A stretch of DNA of 64,000 bases from Tomocerus qinae (Eukaryota > Arthropoda > Collembola > Entomobryomorpha > Tomoceridae), in contig CM034548.1 of the NCBI GenBank assembly GCA_020055645.1, positions 27,454,201 to 27,518,200 on the forward strand, read 5' to 3'. Below, in pieces: positions 25,801-38,087 of this stretch. Numbering within the stretch: the stretch's first letter is position 1; each line of letters begins with the position of its first letter. The notes under the pieces are model-generated. The model ran no database searches, was not told the origin of the DNA, and was given only the letters and a program-made list of their open reading frames with translations. The translations under genes were made by a program, and so were the position numbers.

Positions 25801-28800
25801 GTAAAATTGATGTCGGAATTTAAAGTGGATTTTAGATGTCTGTCATTCACTGGTCATGTACTTGTACTTGCATGTAAGCCAATTTAAAGTCAGTCGTAAT
25901 CTGTACTGTCGAAAACAAGTAATTTTATCATATTACGAAATGCAAAAGTGTAATTGGGTGAATTCCAGAGTTTGCCATGATTCTGATCAGACCCTGTCAA
26001 TTATGCAATTTATAATGTTGATAATGGAATTATGGTGCCTTAAAAGCAAGCTGTATCCGTAAGAGTCTATGAAAATCATGATATGTAATAATATTATAAT
26101 TTAAAAAACATTTATTAATATTAAGTAAATGATAATTGTATGTATCTAAAAATTGACAAGATAAATATGGAAACAAAAAGACAGGTACAATTTGCGTTAG
26201 TACCTGATAATATCCAAATTTAATCGATATATTTTACTACTGCTAGTAGTTGATTTGGTAATAAGTAATAACGGCTTTGGTAGTTGTGTAAATTTTAAAA
26301 TCCGCTTCTAATTTCCAATATAAAATTTAAGGGCTTTAGAAACTTTATTACATCCTGTGATCAATGTTATTAGGAGTAGATTGCCAAATATTCAAGCCAA
26401 ACATGGTAAGCTAGATATGTTGCAGAATGTTCACAATAGCACTGAAGAAATTATTTTTGGAGTTTTACACTGAATGGTTATGTACTGCGTGGCAGTTAAA
26501 TTTGTAATAAAATTGAAAACTACGAAACGTCATTTGATAAAATTTTCCTTGTAGCATTGATAAAAGTCTTGCAAAATACAAGACCTACTGTGGAAGCATT
26601 TAAGGCGTCAAACCTTTTTAATTGCCATTATGTTTTAGAGATAATTACTTTCATTCAGAGAATTTTCACGAACAAAGGTGGGAACCAGAAGGCAATATCT
26701 GTCAAAATGTAACCAGCCACATTCATGCTTTTATACTTATGCATTATAGCCGTGAGTGACCGTGTAAGTATTTATTAAAAACATTTTATCTTTATGAATA
26801 AGAACTCGTCCGATCTGCATAATAGTAAAATAGTAGTAATAATATTCTTTTGATAGTTTATTAGTTGTTCCTAGTTATTTAAACGCTGTCATTTAATGTT
26901 ATTTTGTCAGTGTTGCACAATAAACTTTTCCACGCTCATTGTTTCATTCTTCATTGCCGTGGAATGATAAGACAGTTTAATTAAAAAGTGTCAAACAAAA
27001 GCGTTAATTTAGCTTTCATCATAAAAATGATGCCCCAGGGATATCTGTGCTATACAAGTATTTTAAGTCGTGAGTCTACGATGAAGCATTCACACCTGTA
27101 TCGCCCAAGTATTAATTTTATTTCTATTATTTGCTACATGATAATTCTTTCGTTAAAACTTGATAACAATTGACCATTACAATAGTAAAGACAACAATTG
27201 TACAAGCTGTTAATTAATATGCAATCTGACAATAATATTTCAAAGATATTTTACATAGCATTAATTTGCAGTATTACGCGTTTATAACTTATTGATTGAC
27301 AATAATGTCGATGAATTCCATTCTCATTGGCAAAAATGGATGAAAATACTATGCAGAAATTCCTTACAGATATTTTATAACTAACTGTACCAAGGAGATG
27401 ATGTACGTTCGTAAATTTCTTTGTGTAGAAGTTAAAGAAAGTAGGAAAACACACTTTATAGCACTGCGAACGGACGTCATAGGAGATAATATCGCTGTAG
27501 GTTAATTTGTAGGTAGTCTAATATGAAACCAATGTAGGTATTAGTGAGTAATCAGTGCATCTAGCAGGATCACGTCTGATATGCAAGTCATATAGATTGC
27601 ATTATGGATAGCGACAAAAGAAAGTTTCAGTAGTTGGAAATGCCAAAGAACTATTAACGTCAGCAAAGAACTGTTTAACATTAATCATGCAAAGTTACAA
27701 CATGGCAAATTCATGTGTATGAACCAGACGAACGTTAAATGTGGTAATAGTATTAGTCCGCTTTTATATAAATAGCTGCCTAAGCTTAATTGTCCGACTA
27801 AAAACATAAAACGTGATAGTAATCGTAATTAAGGACCTGTTGGTAATTGTATTAGTACACTAAGACTGTTTTTCACAATAGCCTGCAATAGTGAACAAAT
27901 GGCGACTAGCATGCAGTTTATTGTCATCCCTTTAACATCCCATTTGTGACAAGAAGTGGAACGAAGATGTGATGATGTGCTCTATGTGCATAATAATACT
28001 TCTCTCTAACGGTCCTTCGCATTCTCTGAGCTCACTAGGAAACTTGAGCCATAAGATGATGCAGTAGTACAATTTCGAAAGAGAATAGCAGTATTAGCGA
28101 GCACCTATGTTCGCATATCAAACGCAGGCATTTCAAACATAATAATGTCTGTGTGTGTCTGTTCACTTCTCATCCTGCCTCGATGGAGATGAAGATGAAA
28201 CATACGAAACGAAATCAGCAAGCTATTACATTGTTTTTGTCTCACACAGTTTATTATGTTTGTCAGTCACGTACACGAACACATCAGAGCAGACAACTGT
28301 TTTGTTGATCGTCACGTCACTTACATTCGTGTTTTAATGCCGGCTGTGGGTTTCTGTGCTACAATTGTGGATTATACAGCTAAACAACTTGATGTGTCAG
28401 TAGAGTTATTGTGCACCTCTATTATACACATACACTAATACCTTTAAACCACCTTCTATCACAAACCTTTTTATCCTCTATTATTTACCTCTCACTTGTA
28501 TGAAAAATGCCAAGAGGTCAACTTATGCGTATCTACAACAGTCCCTTATTAGGACGGTAGGTACATAGAAAGCATTTTGACAGCGACAATAAATGACTTG
28601 GATAATAATATTACTGGTATAAAATCACATCAAAAAGAAAAATCAAACGCCCCTGTGTCTATGATTTTATACTTTGACACATTTTTTAATAGACAGCGAC
28701 GAAAAATGAAATATGAAACGCAAGATTTTTAGCTAAGTAGTATTTTCTATGAATTTAGTAGTGTTTCTTGCTTAAATGTCATAAAATTAAGTGGCAATAA

Positions 28801-30029
28801 AGCTAATTATTTTAACAATTAATCTTAGATAAGTTTAGACACTAATTCCCATCTAAGAATTTAGAATCTAATAAATTAATAGTTGAAATATTAAAGAAAT
28901 ACTGATTGTTTTATTTTTGTCCTACGCCTATTATACTAAAATCTGTTTTGAGAAATAGATAAAAATGCTGAAAAGTCTACATATAAGTCTATTGAATTGG
29001 ATATCAGGAACAAAATAAAAAATAGCTATCTGATTTTTTGAGAAAATGCAGGCTAATGTAGGATATTGTCGGTTATTGGCCGATAATCTTCTATATACAA
29101 GTCATTTATGAATCAAATGACATATTTTGAAATATATCCCTATTATACCTAGAGTAGCAATGGCACACAAAAATAATATTTAAGTAAGATCTGTACAGTT
29201 GTCAGAGTGAATGAGCAAATAGGTTAAGCTCAATACCCATTTGTATAGTATAACAGCTATAGAGGCTACATCATATAGAGTTGTATTTATATTTAGTAAG
29301 TAGTCATCTTTAGTTGGAGTGATGATACTGAAGTATGTTGTAAAGTATACGCATACTAAGTACAGTACAGTACTACATCTCGGCAAATATAAAAATTATC
29401 TAGTTTAAGTTTATGCGGAGATTTTTAACCCCAGGTATAATTTTTATTACATAGACAAATAATCCATGAAGACAGTATTTCATATTGGTTGTCTACACTT
29501 ATATGTAATACATTAAATACCAGGAAACTACATGTAGAGGATAGTTCTATAAAAACTTAACTGTTCAATGTCGTTGTCTCTACAAGTTTTGTCACTTTAT
29601 CTTATTTCCCTTCTAAAAGAGTGTTAGTGGTAGACAGAATTATTTTTAGCCCGCATAACCCACCATAGATTACAATAAGTAGTACACGCATTCAAGTTTG
29701 ATATTAAAACTCAACGTAACAATTTAATTCACAAATTAGTTTGAAGATTGAACTATGAGCTTAAAAGGGCCTGGAATCAAGAAGTTTTGGTACTTGGATT
29801 TGTGCTTCTAGGATAGAAACTAATCTTTGTACTTAGAATAGAAGTTAGTGCATAGATTGCATGAGTGCTATTTTAATATAGTTAGCTGTTTATTGAAGAA
29901 GTTTTGACAAACCTGCTGCGCTAGGGGATTTGAAGATGAAGTAGATGAATAACTTCTTAAAGTATTAAGTCCAACTTTATCCAAGCGAGTCAAAACTCTG
30001 ACACCAGAAGTTAGTGAACAAGTTGCCAT
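22863..30029 (-). CDS. PDSS1: Polyprenyl (decaprenyl/nonaprenyl) diphosphate synthase subunit 1, 6 exons, 425 aa
   Basis: Exons (minus): 30029-29913, 24502-24257, 24017-23884, 23802-23244, 23156-22956 and 22883-22863, summing to 1278 nt. This trans-prenyltransferase builds the isoprenoid tail of ubiquinone in mitochondria, normally as a heteromer with PDSS2. The first exon is 5.4 kb from the second and encodes a presequence-like peptide (MATCSLTSGVRVLTRLDKVG, then Ser-rich) that joins in phase 0. The second exon adds a Pro/Leu-rich linker before the domain start (VESDLNDLVTDIRR). Both Asp-rich substrate and magnesium motifs are present: DDVID at 190-194 and DDRMD at 317-321. Other blocks are YYFDGQGKAVRPLISILMAR, SEMIHTATLVH, RRGKPSVNALFG and QYGKNLGIAFQLID. 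The last exon is only seven codons (VLNRSK and stop), which matches the short C-terminus of the family. Confidence 0.93.
24503..29912 (-). other. First intron of PDSS1 (5.4 kb)
   Basis: The stretch is AT-rich with no recognised protein, RNA gene or repeat array. Small open frames on both strands (for example 25856-26062 and 28155-28438) lack motifs. A 55-bp exon-like segment at 24551-24605 would break the frame and was not used. Confidence 0.6.
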
Positions 30030-33000
30030 GATTTCTCACAAGTTGCAATTCACTCACGAAACTCACTTTAATTGGGAATAATTCTCAGGATGTCACAGTG
30101 GCATTTGCACGGACTTTGACACTGACACGAGAATTGTCTCAAATAAATATCAATTGGTTAGCGGAGTATGATTAAAACAGTAATCCTCTCATTGATACCG
30201 GGTTAACTCGACATGCAGGATGAAATTAAATTTTTGGTTTTTTGGTTGTTGAAGGGAGGAGGTTCGAGTAGAGACTGATTGTAAATCAGTGAAAGAAAGA
30301 TTAAGAAAACAGAGTGTAGAGCTGTGAAGGAAACTTTCCCATCGAATACCTACTAGGAATTAGGAATGGTGCAATAGGAACTGAATTAACATTGTATCTC
30401 AGTTAATACATACACTAATAGCGATAGGTATAGGTTAGTTAGGTACAATCTTTACTCGAAGGCCTAAGTGGATTCAATGAAGTCAAATCAACAGCAGTGA
30501 GTAGTGCTAGCTAAATTGGATGTAGTTTTAAGCAAGTAAGTTAAGCCAACTAAGTAGTACATAGAAATCTATATTTTCCCTAAGGACAGGCATGAAGCAC
30601 GAAAAAACAGGTGGTCTTTGGTATACTTTATGCTGTTGTTAGCTAATGTGCTTATCGCTATGGTTTAGTTGCTATAAGACAAGGAAAATGTATCGCAGCA
30701 GAATTCCTTTTACTCATCTTCTGTTGTTGTTCAGATCTGAGGTTGAGACAAGTACAGTTGCTCGTCAGGAAAAGAAGACTCTTCTTCTGTGATGATGATG
30801 TACAAGTAGGTAGAGTTGAGTCTTTCTGCAATGAATGGGCATTGTACTTTGCACTATGTACAGTAAAACATGAACATAATGTAGCTACAGAGTCCTACCT
30901 GTTCGAACATTTAACTAGTAATAACTTTTACTGTGGAATATCTACCTTCTACAAGAGTTCATAATATTATACAGGGGCGTAGCAATCTCATTTTGTGACG
31001 GTGGACTTTATACATACGGCTTTATACTTTGCATACCAAGATGTCTTTATACTTATCATCATGACTGTGCTTCTTCGACGTCCGACCTTCTGTTACGGTA
31101 CTGATAATTAGTAGCCAGTAGTAGTGAGTGGCTAGTACTATGCGTTTTAGTAGTGCAGAATGTTGATATTCTGGTATGCAAGCTATGTCGATGTCATGTT
31201 TGTATCTCCCATGTTGTACGTTAATCTTTGTAGTAGTCTACTTATAAAAATTTAGCCAGTCTGCTTGAACATCTTCAGCTTACTAGTATATTTACCAATG
31301 GAGGCAATAACCACCTTCTCATCCACTCTACCGCGTTGGTTGGGAATATTAATCTTTATCTCTTCTGAGAAGATACCGTAGGAAACGCAGGTACATGAAA
31401 CTAATTACCACAAAAACAAAACCACAACAACAACCTACGGCTACAGCCTACAACTACAAGAATAGCACAATTAGCACTATCACACTGTGACTAATTATGT
31501 GCATGGGATACATACAAACTTGAATCTGTTCGATTCTTACATTAATATCCATATAGCCTTTTATTATCTGAATCTCAAATGCGTCATACATTTTTCCAAA
31601 TTCTTATATAATAAGAACATATTACATTAAAGCCCTATAATAGCATAAACAGTTAGGTATTGATATTATGGTTTTTTTAACTTATATTGTATGACATTAC
31701 TTAACAAAACAACATCAATTTGAGTTTGGAATGGTCATTTACATATTTACATCCTGTAGACGAAAACCGTTTTCGAAGAGCTTTGAGAATTGGGACACAG
31801 CCACGCCAATAGAAATCTTTGCACTGGTATACTATTTGTGAGACCATATATATAAATTATATTTATTTCTCAAATACTTCCAATCCAATACAACTTCTTA
31901 AATGTCAGTTATAAGGCAGTACAAATCAGTAATAGAAGATGCGTCAATTTGTATAGTATTATTTAGCACTATACAAGTTATTTGAAATTCATTCCATAAT
32001 TGACAACAATTTTAGTGACATTAAATGTTCAGAAAATTTAATAAATTTCTACCTAAGTAACGGTTGAACTGTTTTCATTGTGATACCATTCGTTGGTATG
32101 AATAGAACTAGAGGAAATACTAAAGTTAAAAGTAAACGTTTTGGACAGAGTACGTATAAGTAAAAGGCAAAATTGTTGCTAAGAAATTGGATTGCAGAGG
32201 CAGCATGTAGAATGTACACTTTGTATGTTTCAGGTTCAGGTAACAAATAAACAGCATGCTGACGTTTTCTTCGTTTGATTATTCAATTTAGTGCCAATAA
32301 TCAATAGACTGACCCATAGCTATTTTCAATCCACTTTAAACTATCTTGAAGTTAAATGTTTTATAAAGCAAAACCAAGAATAAAAGCAAGAATTAAAGCA
32401 TAGCTCTCATTTCTTCAACGAATTTTCAGTTTTCAATCTTTTCTGAATTGGACGAAAGTCTATACCAAAAACTAACGCAACCAAAGTTTTAAAATTAATC
32501 CTAAGGCTTTATCAGTCTAGATTCTTACAATCGACGTCATTTTCTTAAACTTTTTCCATAATTTTCTAAAAATATGACATCAATCTTTAATCTCCCTGGC
32601 CTGTCCAGAATCTTTCCCGATAGTATAGATTCCATATTACCGCTGTTTCTCCAGTTCTATTATACATAGCATAAACTATTGTATTCAATGCATTTGCATC
32701 ACGTCTAGTAAAAACTGATTAGATTAATAAGAAGACACAAAGACACAAGGCACCAAAACAACCATATTTCTAAAGTATTTATAGTTACTACTCAAAAACC
32801 TGCTGGTGGTCAATTTCATATGAAAAAATTGGAATAATAACAGGTAAAACTATAAAACAGGTAAACTGTGTCGGATGCTAAAAGAAGCGTCCTCAGAAAT
32901 CAGAATTCTCTAACGAAGTAGATTCTACACAACTTCACTAAAATTAAGAAAAACTTTCATCTCTTGATTAAAAAACAAAACCAGTACTTTGATTAATCGT

Positions 33001-33604
33001 TTTTGAAAGTATTTTTAATACCTTTAGTCATTATACTACTACTATTTGTATAAAATAAATGAAAAGTATTTATTTTTTAGTAGCTAGCTAAAAGTAAAGA
33101 AGGCTAAAAGAGTTTGGCACTAAATTCCGCTACATTGGCAGGCATGAAATTTGAATCTCTTGACTGTTTTGTTTCTCAGTGAGAAGCAAAAAATGAAGTT
33201 GTCAAAAATTCAACGCTGATTTGAGTAGTTTTTTCATTTTCACCGTAGAAGTATTACAATTATTGGTGAATAATGAAGTTAGTAGACGATTTTCCAGATA
33301 GTCGGCAAGTTCCAGCGCGTTGGCGGTTAGCAAGCACTTCATGTAGAGACAGCCGACGGAATTGGGTAATGTTGAATTAAGTTCCAATCCAAATATATAT
33401 GACTTGGTTTAAGACTCATAAAACCGTTTTCGTGAATTAATTCAATCCTATAAAATAACAAACAAAAAAGGTTTGCAAAACATTTGGTGAACTTAGTATT
33501 GTAGTTTTTTATAAGTTTGTGCTATCTATGTTGAAACTCTAATTTGTTGTAGATTTTATTGAAATTATGATAATATATTAATTTTTCAGAGAAAAGGAAC
33601 CGTA
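30030..33604. other. Head-to-head intergenic region between PDSS1 and the GalT-like gene
   Basis: No exon with family similarity was found. An acceptor (atttttcag, AG at 33589-33590) 14 bases before the ATG at 33605 suggests at least one upstream 5' UTR exon of the + gene. The 31-kb part holds a phrase (caggggcgtagcaatctc, from 30973) resembling ends of dispersed invertebrate elements, but no partner end was found. Confidence 0.4.
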
Positions 33605-35526
33605 ATGATGAAACTTAAAAGACTAACACTTTATGGTGGAATACTTCTGGCCTTCACAGTAGGGATCATCTACCTACACAACCGAATTTCATCTACCAAT
33701 GAAATTTATTCTATACCTGGGATGTATAATCAAGATGAACAGCCGCTACTTAAGGCCTATGATCTCGTCTTCCCTAGTAGACCATACGTATGCACCTAAT
33801 TCAAAATGAAATATTTAAAATCATATTTATAATTTAAAGATCTCGTCAACAGTCAATTATTTCATGTATTTTATTTTAGAACTGGTACATAGAGAACTGT
33901 TACAAAAACTCTAATTTGCACGGGAGGGGGAGATCTATATCTAATGTTTATAAACGGTTAACCTTACTTCGGGCATCATCTAATAATGAGTGTAAGAATA
34001 TCTCGGACATATTTGATATGATGTTCACCTTTGAGGAAAATGTTGGTCAGCTAGTATTGCCAGAACAGTTTCAATTCCAAGTGTTGAAATGGTTTGACTA
34101 CAAGAATCAACTCTATAAACAAATGTCGAATCAGGTAATGTGGATACATTATCTGCTTACTAATATCCATGTATTACTTAATTTATAGAATTTTAATCCG
34201 CGATTACTCTGAATTTTTGCAGAAAGTATACAAAATAATTAATAAATGGACATTTGAAGAAACCGTGTATAATCCTCTGAGCTCAAAAAGAACAACATCT
34301 ATAACAGAAACCGATGTAAATCCTGAGAAATACATTCATAATTTAACCCTAAGTACAGAGAAAACTTGTCACTTTTGTTCCTACAAATCTTTAACCGCCA
34401 GTGACGTTTTCGGTCGGTAAGTACCAAATCTTAAACTCTCTTTGTTGTCAATTTCCAAAACTCAATAATGAAATTACTTATCTCTGTGTACAGTATCGAT
34501 AACAAGTATTCAGCAAGTGCCTCCAACACCTTTAAGTTGTCAAAGTTTCATGGTCTTTTCTTTCCGAAAGTGCATAATCCATTAAAGATTAATCTTCCTG
34601 TGCTGCTAGATTTGTTACTGAACACCAGTGTACAATGGTTTCAGAAAGCCTACAGAACGGATCCTAAACAAAAGTATTTATTATTATTTTGGTCATTACT
34701 ATTGTCTAATGAGGTTGTATTTTGATTGTGGAATTATTAGATTATTCACACATGGACATAATTGTAATTACTTAACTGTACAATTTAGATATCCAACTTT
34801 ACTGTGGGATTCCCTTCCTCATGCTGGAGCTAGTCAAATCCATCCGCATCTTCATGGCATATTAGGGGAACATCAATATGCGGGATTGATGGAATCAATG
34901 CACAACGTCGCTGACCGCTACTACAATTTGCATAAGCGTTCTTATTGGACAGATTATATCTTGCTTCATTCAGCCTTAGGTCTAGCAGTTCGTCAGCCGA
35001 ATGCAGTATTAATTGTGCCTTTGGTGAGTTAAAGGAGGGCGGTTTTCCGATTTTTAATACTCACTACCTTTTCAAAATACCTCAACTTAAGTGTCTGATT
35101 TTTGTTAGAATTCAAGGAAAGATCATGAGTACATGATATTATCGCCAATGATAAACAAAGATTCTGTTTTGCTGCTTTATAAAATTATCGAAGGATATAA
35201 AAATACTTTGGGAGTGTTTTGTTGGAGTGGAGGTGGCGTTTATCCTGTTATGGACAATGCAAAAACAGGTTTGCCTATGCTATTTAGAATTGGTGCACGA
35301 GGAGATTGTACTTCAATCAGTTCTGATGTCAGCTCCCTTGAACTGTACACGGTCAGTTTATTTTGATTAGTTTGGTAAAAGTACTTAATATATTTTTTAT
35401 CTATATAAACCAAAATATTTCATTGTTTTAAAGGTGAATAGCATCAGTAGTGATCTGGACCTAACCATTTCTAGTGTCCAGAATACTACCGCGTTTGATC
35501 TTCCAACCACGGAATTATATATTTAA
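33605..35526 (+). CDS. Uncharacterised type II membrane protein with GalT/HIT-superfamily motifs, 7 exons, 460 aa
   Basis: Exons (+): 33605-33787, 33880-34134, 34223-34416, 34494-34673, 34789-35023, 35109-35351 and 35434-35526, summing to 1383 nt in frame. A single hydrophobic segment at about residues 7-25 follows a basic KLKR, so a signal anchor with a lumenal or extracellular body is likely. Candidate N-glycosylation sequons (NIS, NLT, NTS, NTT) in the body agree. Motifs resemble galactose-1-phosphate uridylyltransferase relatives: CHFC at 195-198 (a zinc CxxC), a His in KVHNP at 238, and AGASQIHPHLHG with H289, H291 and H293, which also fits a histidine triad. The catalytic function is not known; nucleotidyl transfer or hydrolysis is inference from the fold family. 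The start has two consecutive ATGs (33605 and 33608). Confidence 0.75.
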
Positions 35527-35837
35527 TTCACGCTCAACATAAACAATGCCTTTGCAACACTAACACTATGTTCAGAAAACGTCCTTACATTCCAATGCAG
35601 CATTTCAGTATTAATGAGATTTCAGAGATTTGCTGCTAATAATAATATTACTATTATTTAATTGTTTTGTTTAATGTTTTACATGTATGTACTTTAAATT
35701 TCTAGTCTTCAAACACTGTGATGCATCTTAAGCAACGATAAGATATACCTGCTAAAATTATGTGTTCATGATACAGTATTGCGTTTAGCTTTGTTACTTT
35801 TAAGAATTGTAAAAGTTTATATTTTGCATTTTGGATG

Positions 35838-35843
35838 AATAAA
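35838..35843 (+). terminator. AATAAA polyadenylation signal of the GalT-like gene
   Basis: Canonical hexamer about 310 bases after the stop at 35526. Confidence 0.55.
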
Positions 35844-35960
35844 ATCAATGTATACTATCCAATTTTAAATTGATCTCTATACTCTTCTTTAATTATCCAT
35901 ATAGAAAGAAATTCGCTGTTTAAGAACTTTACTATGTTCATGTTCAAATGTACTTGGTTA

Positions 35961-35966
35961 TTTATT
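35961..35966 (-). terminator. AATAAA polyadenylation signal of the GST gene
   Basis: On the minus strand this hexamer (tttatt on +) lies about 50 bases after the GST stop. It faces the opposing signal at 35838-35843 at a distance of about 120 bp. Confidence 0.45.
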
Positions 35967-36016
35967 TGATATCCATTTGACATAATTTTATTCAATGTTG
36001 AAATACAGTTGTGAAT

Positions 36017-38087
36017 TCAATCTTTTGTTGTACGATGGTACCAATGCTTCAGGGAAGTTAAGTCTCTTGGGTTTTTGTTGTAATACGTAAGCCCATCTAA
36101 TCCCTCTTTGGCTACAGCCCATAGATCTGGCTGCAAACGTTGGAAGTTTTCATACCACTTATTTACGTTTGGGAATGGTTGGAAGTCAAAATCCATAGCT
36201 TTCAAAGCTGCAGTACCCATGAGCAAAGGTAAATCCGCTATTGTAACATTGTCTGAAAAGTAACACCAAAAAATTATAGCTATGTAATTTTAATACAGAA
36301 AAGTTCATAATATTGTATCTCTTCACGCAATGGGCATCAACACTCTTAAGCAACAATAAATGCTCAAATCGTTCTAATAACACATTTAAAAATATGAATA
36401 GGATGAAATACTAGCCAACACAATTACTTGGCTAATTCACCAAGTCATTTCAGTGAAGTATATTGCACGGCGTAGAAAGATAACAAAGTGATAAGAATGA
36501 GTACCTCCTGCAGCATAGTCAGTATTCTGACGTAGGAGAAATTCGTTGAAAACCTTCAAAGCGTGGTTAGTTTTCTTGAGATTTTCTTCAGTACGCTGGT
36601 AGCCAGCATAATCCATAGGAAGTATCTTTAATATAATTAAATAATAATCTAGAATTAGGTGAACCCAATTTCAATTAGTAGTCTTTCATGTAAATTGGAT
36701 TATTTCAATTACCATGTAATCATGTACACGTCGATAGTATGTTGACAAGTAAAATGCCAAGCGATGGTTTACAACAGACCGCAGCGCAAAATCTTTTGGA
36801 TAAAACGTATCGTCTTTGGCGTATTTCTCAGCCAAATATTGGATGATGGCGACACTAACAAAAAAAACATACAGAGATTTTTACATTACTCGGTAATTAC
36901 AATGTGCCTTGTTACTTATAAAAATTAACAAGCCTTGAAATGAAAACCAAATTTAAATCTAAGTACTATTTTCTTAGCCTAGAAGAAAATCAAAATGGCC
37001 AATGTAGTAAGTAAAGCACAAGTAACTAAAGAGAAGTTAGTATTTTTGGTAATTTTGATCGTATTTGATTACCGTTTTGATTCCGGCAAAAAAAACTGGA
37101 ATCAGTATGCTAATCATCTTGAAAATGTATTATACTATGCCCCCATTACTAATGTTGAATTTCAAAATGATTAGTCATATTAACAATGTTTAATTTTCGA
37201 AATAAGATAATGTTCATTCATATTGGACTACCTAATTTTATGAAATATGCATTGTATATATGCGCATGTGCATTGCAACAAAAAGCATCATTTCCCATGG
37301 CATAAATAGATACTTGCGACATAGGAATAAGCATTTTTATTTAGATAGAAGATAGATAATAATATAGCAAGCACGTATCCATAGGGCGCGGAGGGGGGCG
37401 CAGCGCCCCCTATATCTGAAAAAAGAGGAGATTTTTTACATAAAATGTCAAAAAATGCAAAACATTTTCGTGCTTCACGCGAATATGTCCTATTTTTGTC
37501 ATTCTTTTTTGGTTGCGCCCACCCCTTGACCAAATTTCTGGATACGTACTTGTAATATAGCCGTTGTACCTGAATATATTATATTATAGAGATGCGATAT
37601 AAATCTATCACTACGTTAAGTACAATAAGTTACGTTTTCTTACCTTTCGCCGATTATTAACCCGCCATCATCCAGGACAGGTATTTCCCCCTGAGGGTAC
37701 ATCTGGAAATTCATAAAAAGCAGGTCATTGATTTATAATCCTGAAGGTATGCATCAACTTATTGAAGCTACACAATAGAAAACAATGTAAATAAGCAATT
37801 TGGTTTACTTAACGTTACCAAAACATGAATTTCATGATTATTAAAGAAAGTTTTGAAATAAAGCTCTACAAATATAAATAATAAATTCTAAAGATCATAT
37901 CTATAGTTCTTTGGTAAAAAATTTTGAATCATTGTAGTTGTACCTTTAGAAATTCTTCCGAAAAATGTTCTCCAACATCAAAGTTAACCTGCTTCAACGT
38001 GCAGGGTACATTTAAATAGGCAAGGGCCATCTGCACAGCTCTTCCAGGAGGACTGTCGGTACAGGTATACAATGTTTTCGTAGTCAT
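36017..38087 (-). CDS. Glutathione S-transferase, insect delta/epsilon-like, 5 exons, 233 aa
   Basis: Exons (minus): 38087-37944, 37702-37644, 36854-36713, 36625-36505 and 36252-36017, summing to 702 nt. The enzyme conjugates glutathione to electrophiles in the cytosol. The N-terminal thioredoxin-like half has the catalytic-serine motif TDSPPGRAV (Ser12), the cis-proline loop GEIPVLDDGG and the GSH-binding ES followed by VAIIQYLAEKY. The C-terminal helical half has the N-capping motif DNVTIADLPLL and FPNVNKWYENFQ. Serine chemistry with SPPxRAV places it near delta, epsilon or theta classes; the class is not decided. The protein is a little longer than the usual 210-220 residues because of its C-terminal tail. 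The third intron position carries an inserted element (see 37373-37547) in the intron between exons 2 and 3. Confidence 0.9.
37373..37547. mobile_element. Small terminal-inverted-repeat element in a GST intron
   Basis: Nine bases at the left end (acgtatcca, 37373-37381) are the reverse complement of the right end (tggatacgt, 37539-37547). The element is GC-rich near its ends in an AT-rich intron. It also contains an 8-bp stem with a one-base loop at 37394-37410 (gggggcgc/a/gcgccccc). These are features of miniature DNA elements. The family is not identified and no target duplication is clear. Confidence 0.45.

Noticed and set aside
28155-28438. Two overlapping 60-codon frames on +
   Set aside because: They lie in the PDSS1 intron, have no motif and no splice context.
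30973-31010. Phrase resembling ends of dispersed invertebrate DNA elements (caggggcgtagc)
   Set aside because: No matching inverted partner was found nearby, so an element cannot be delimited.
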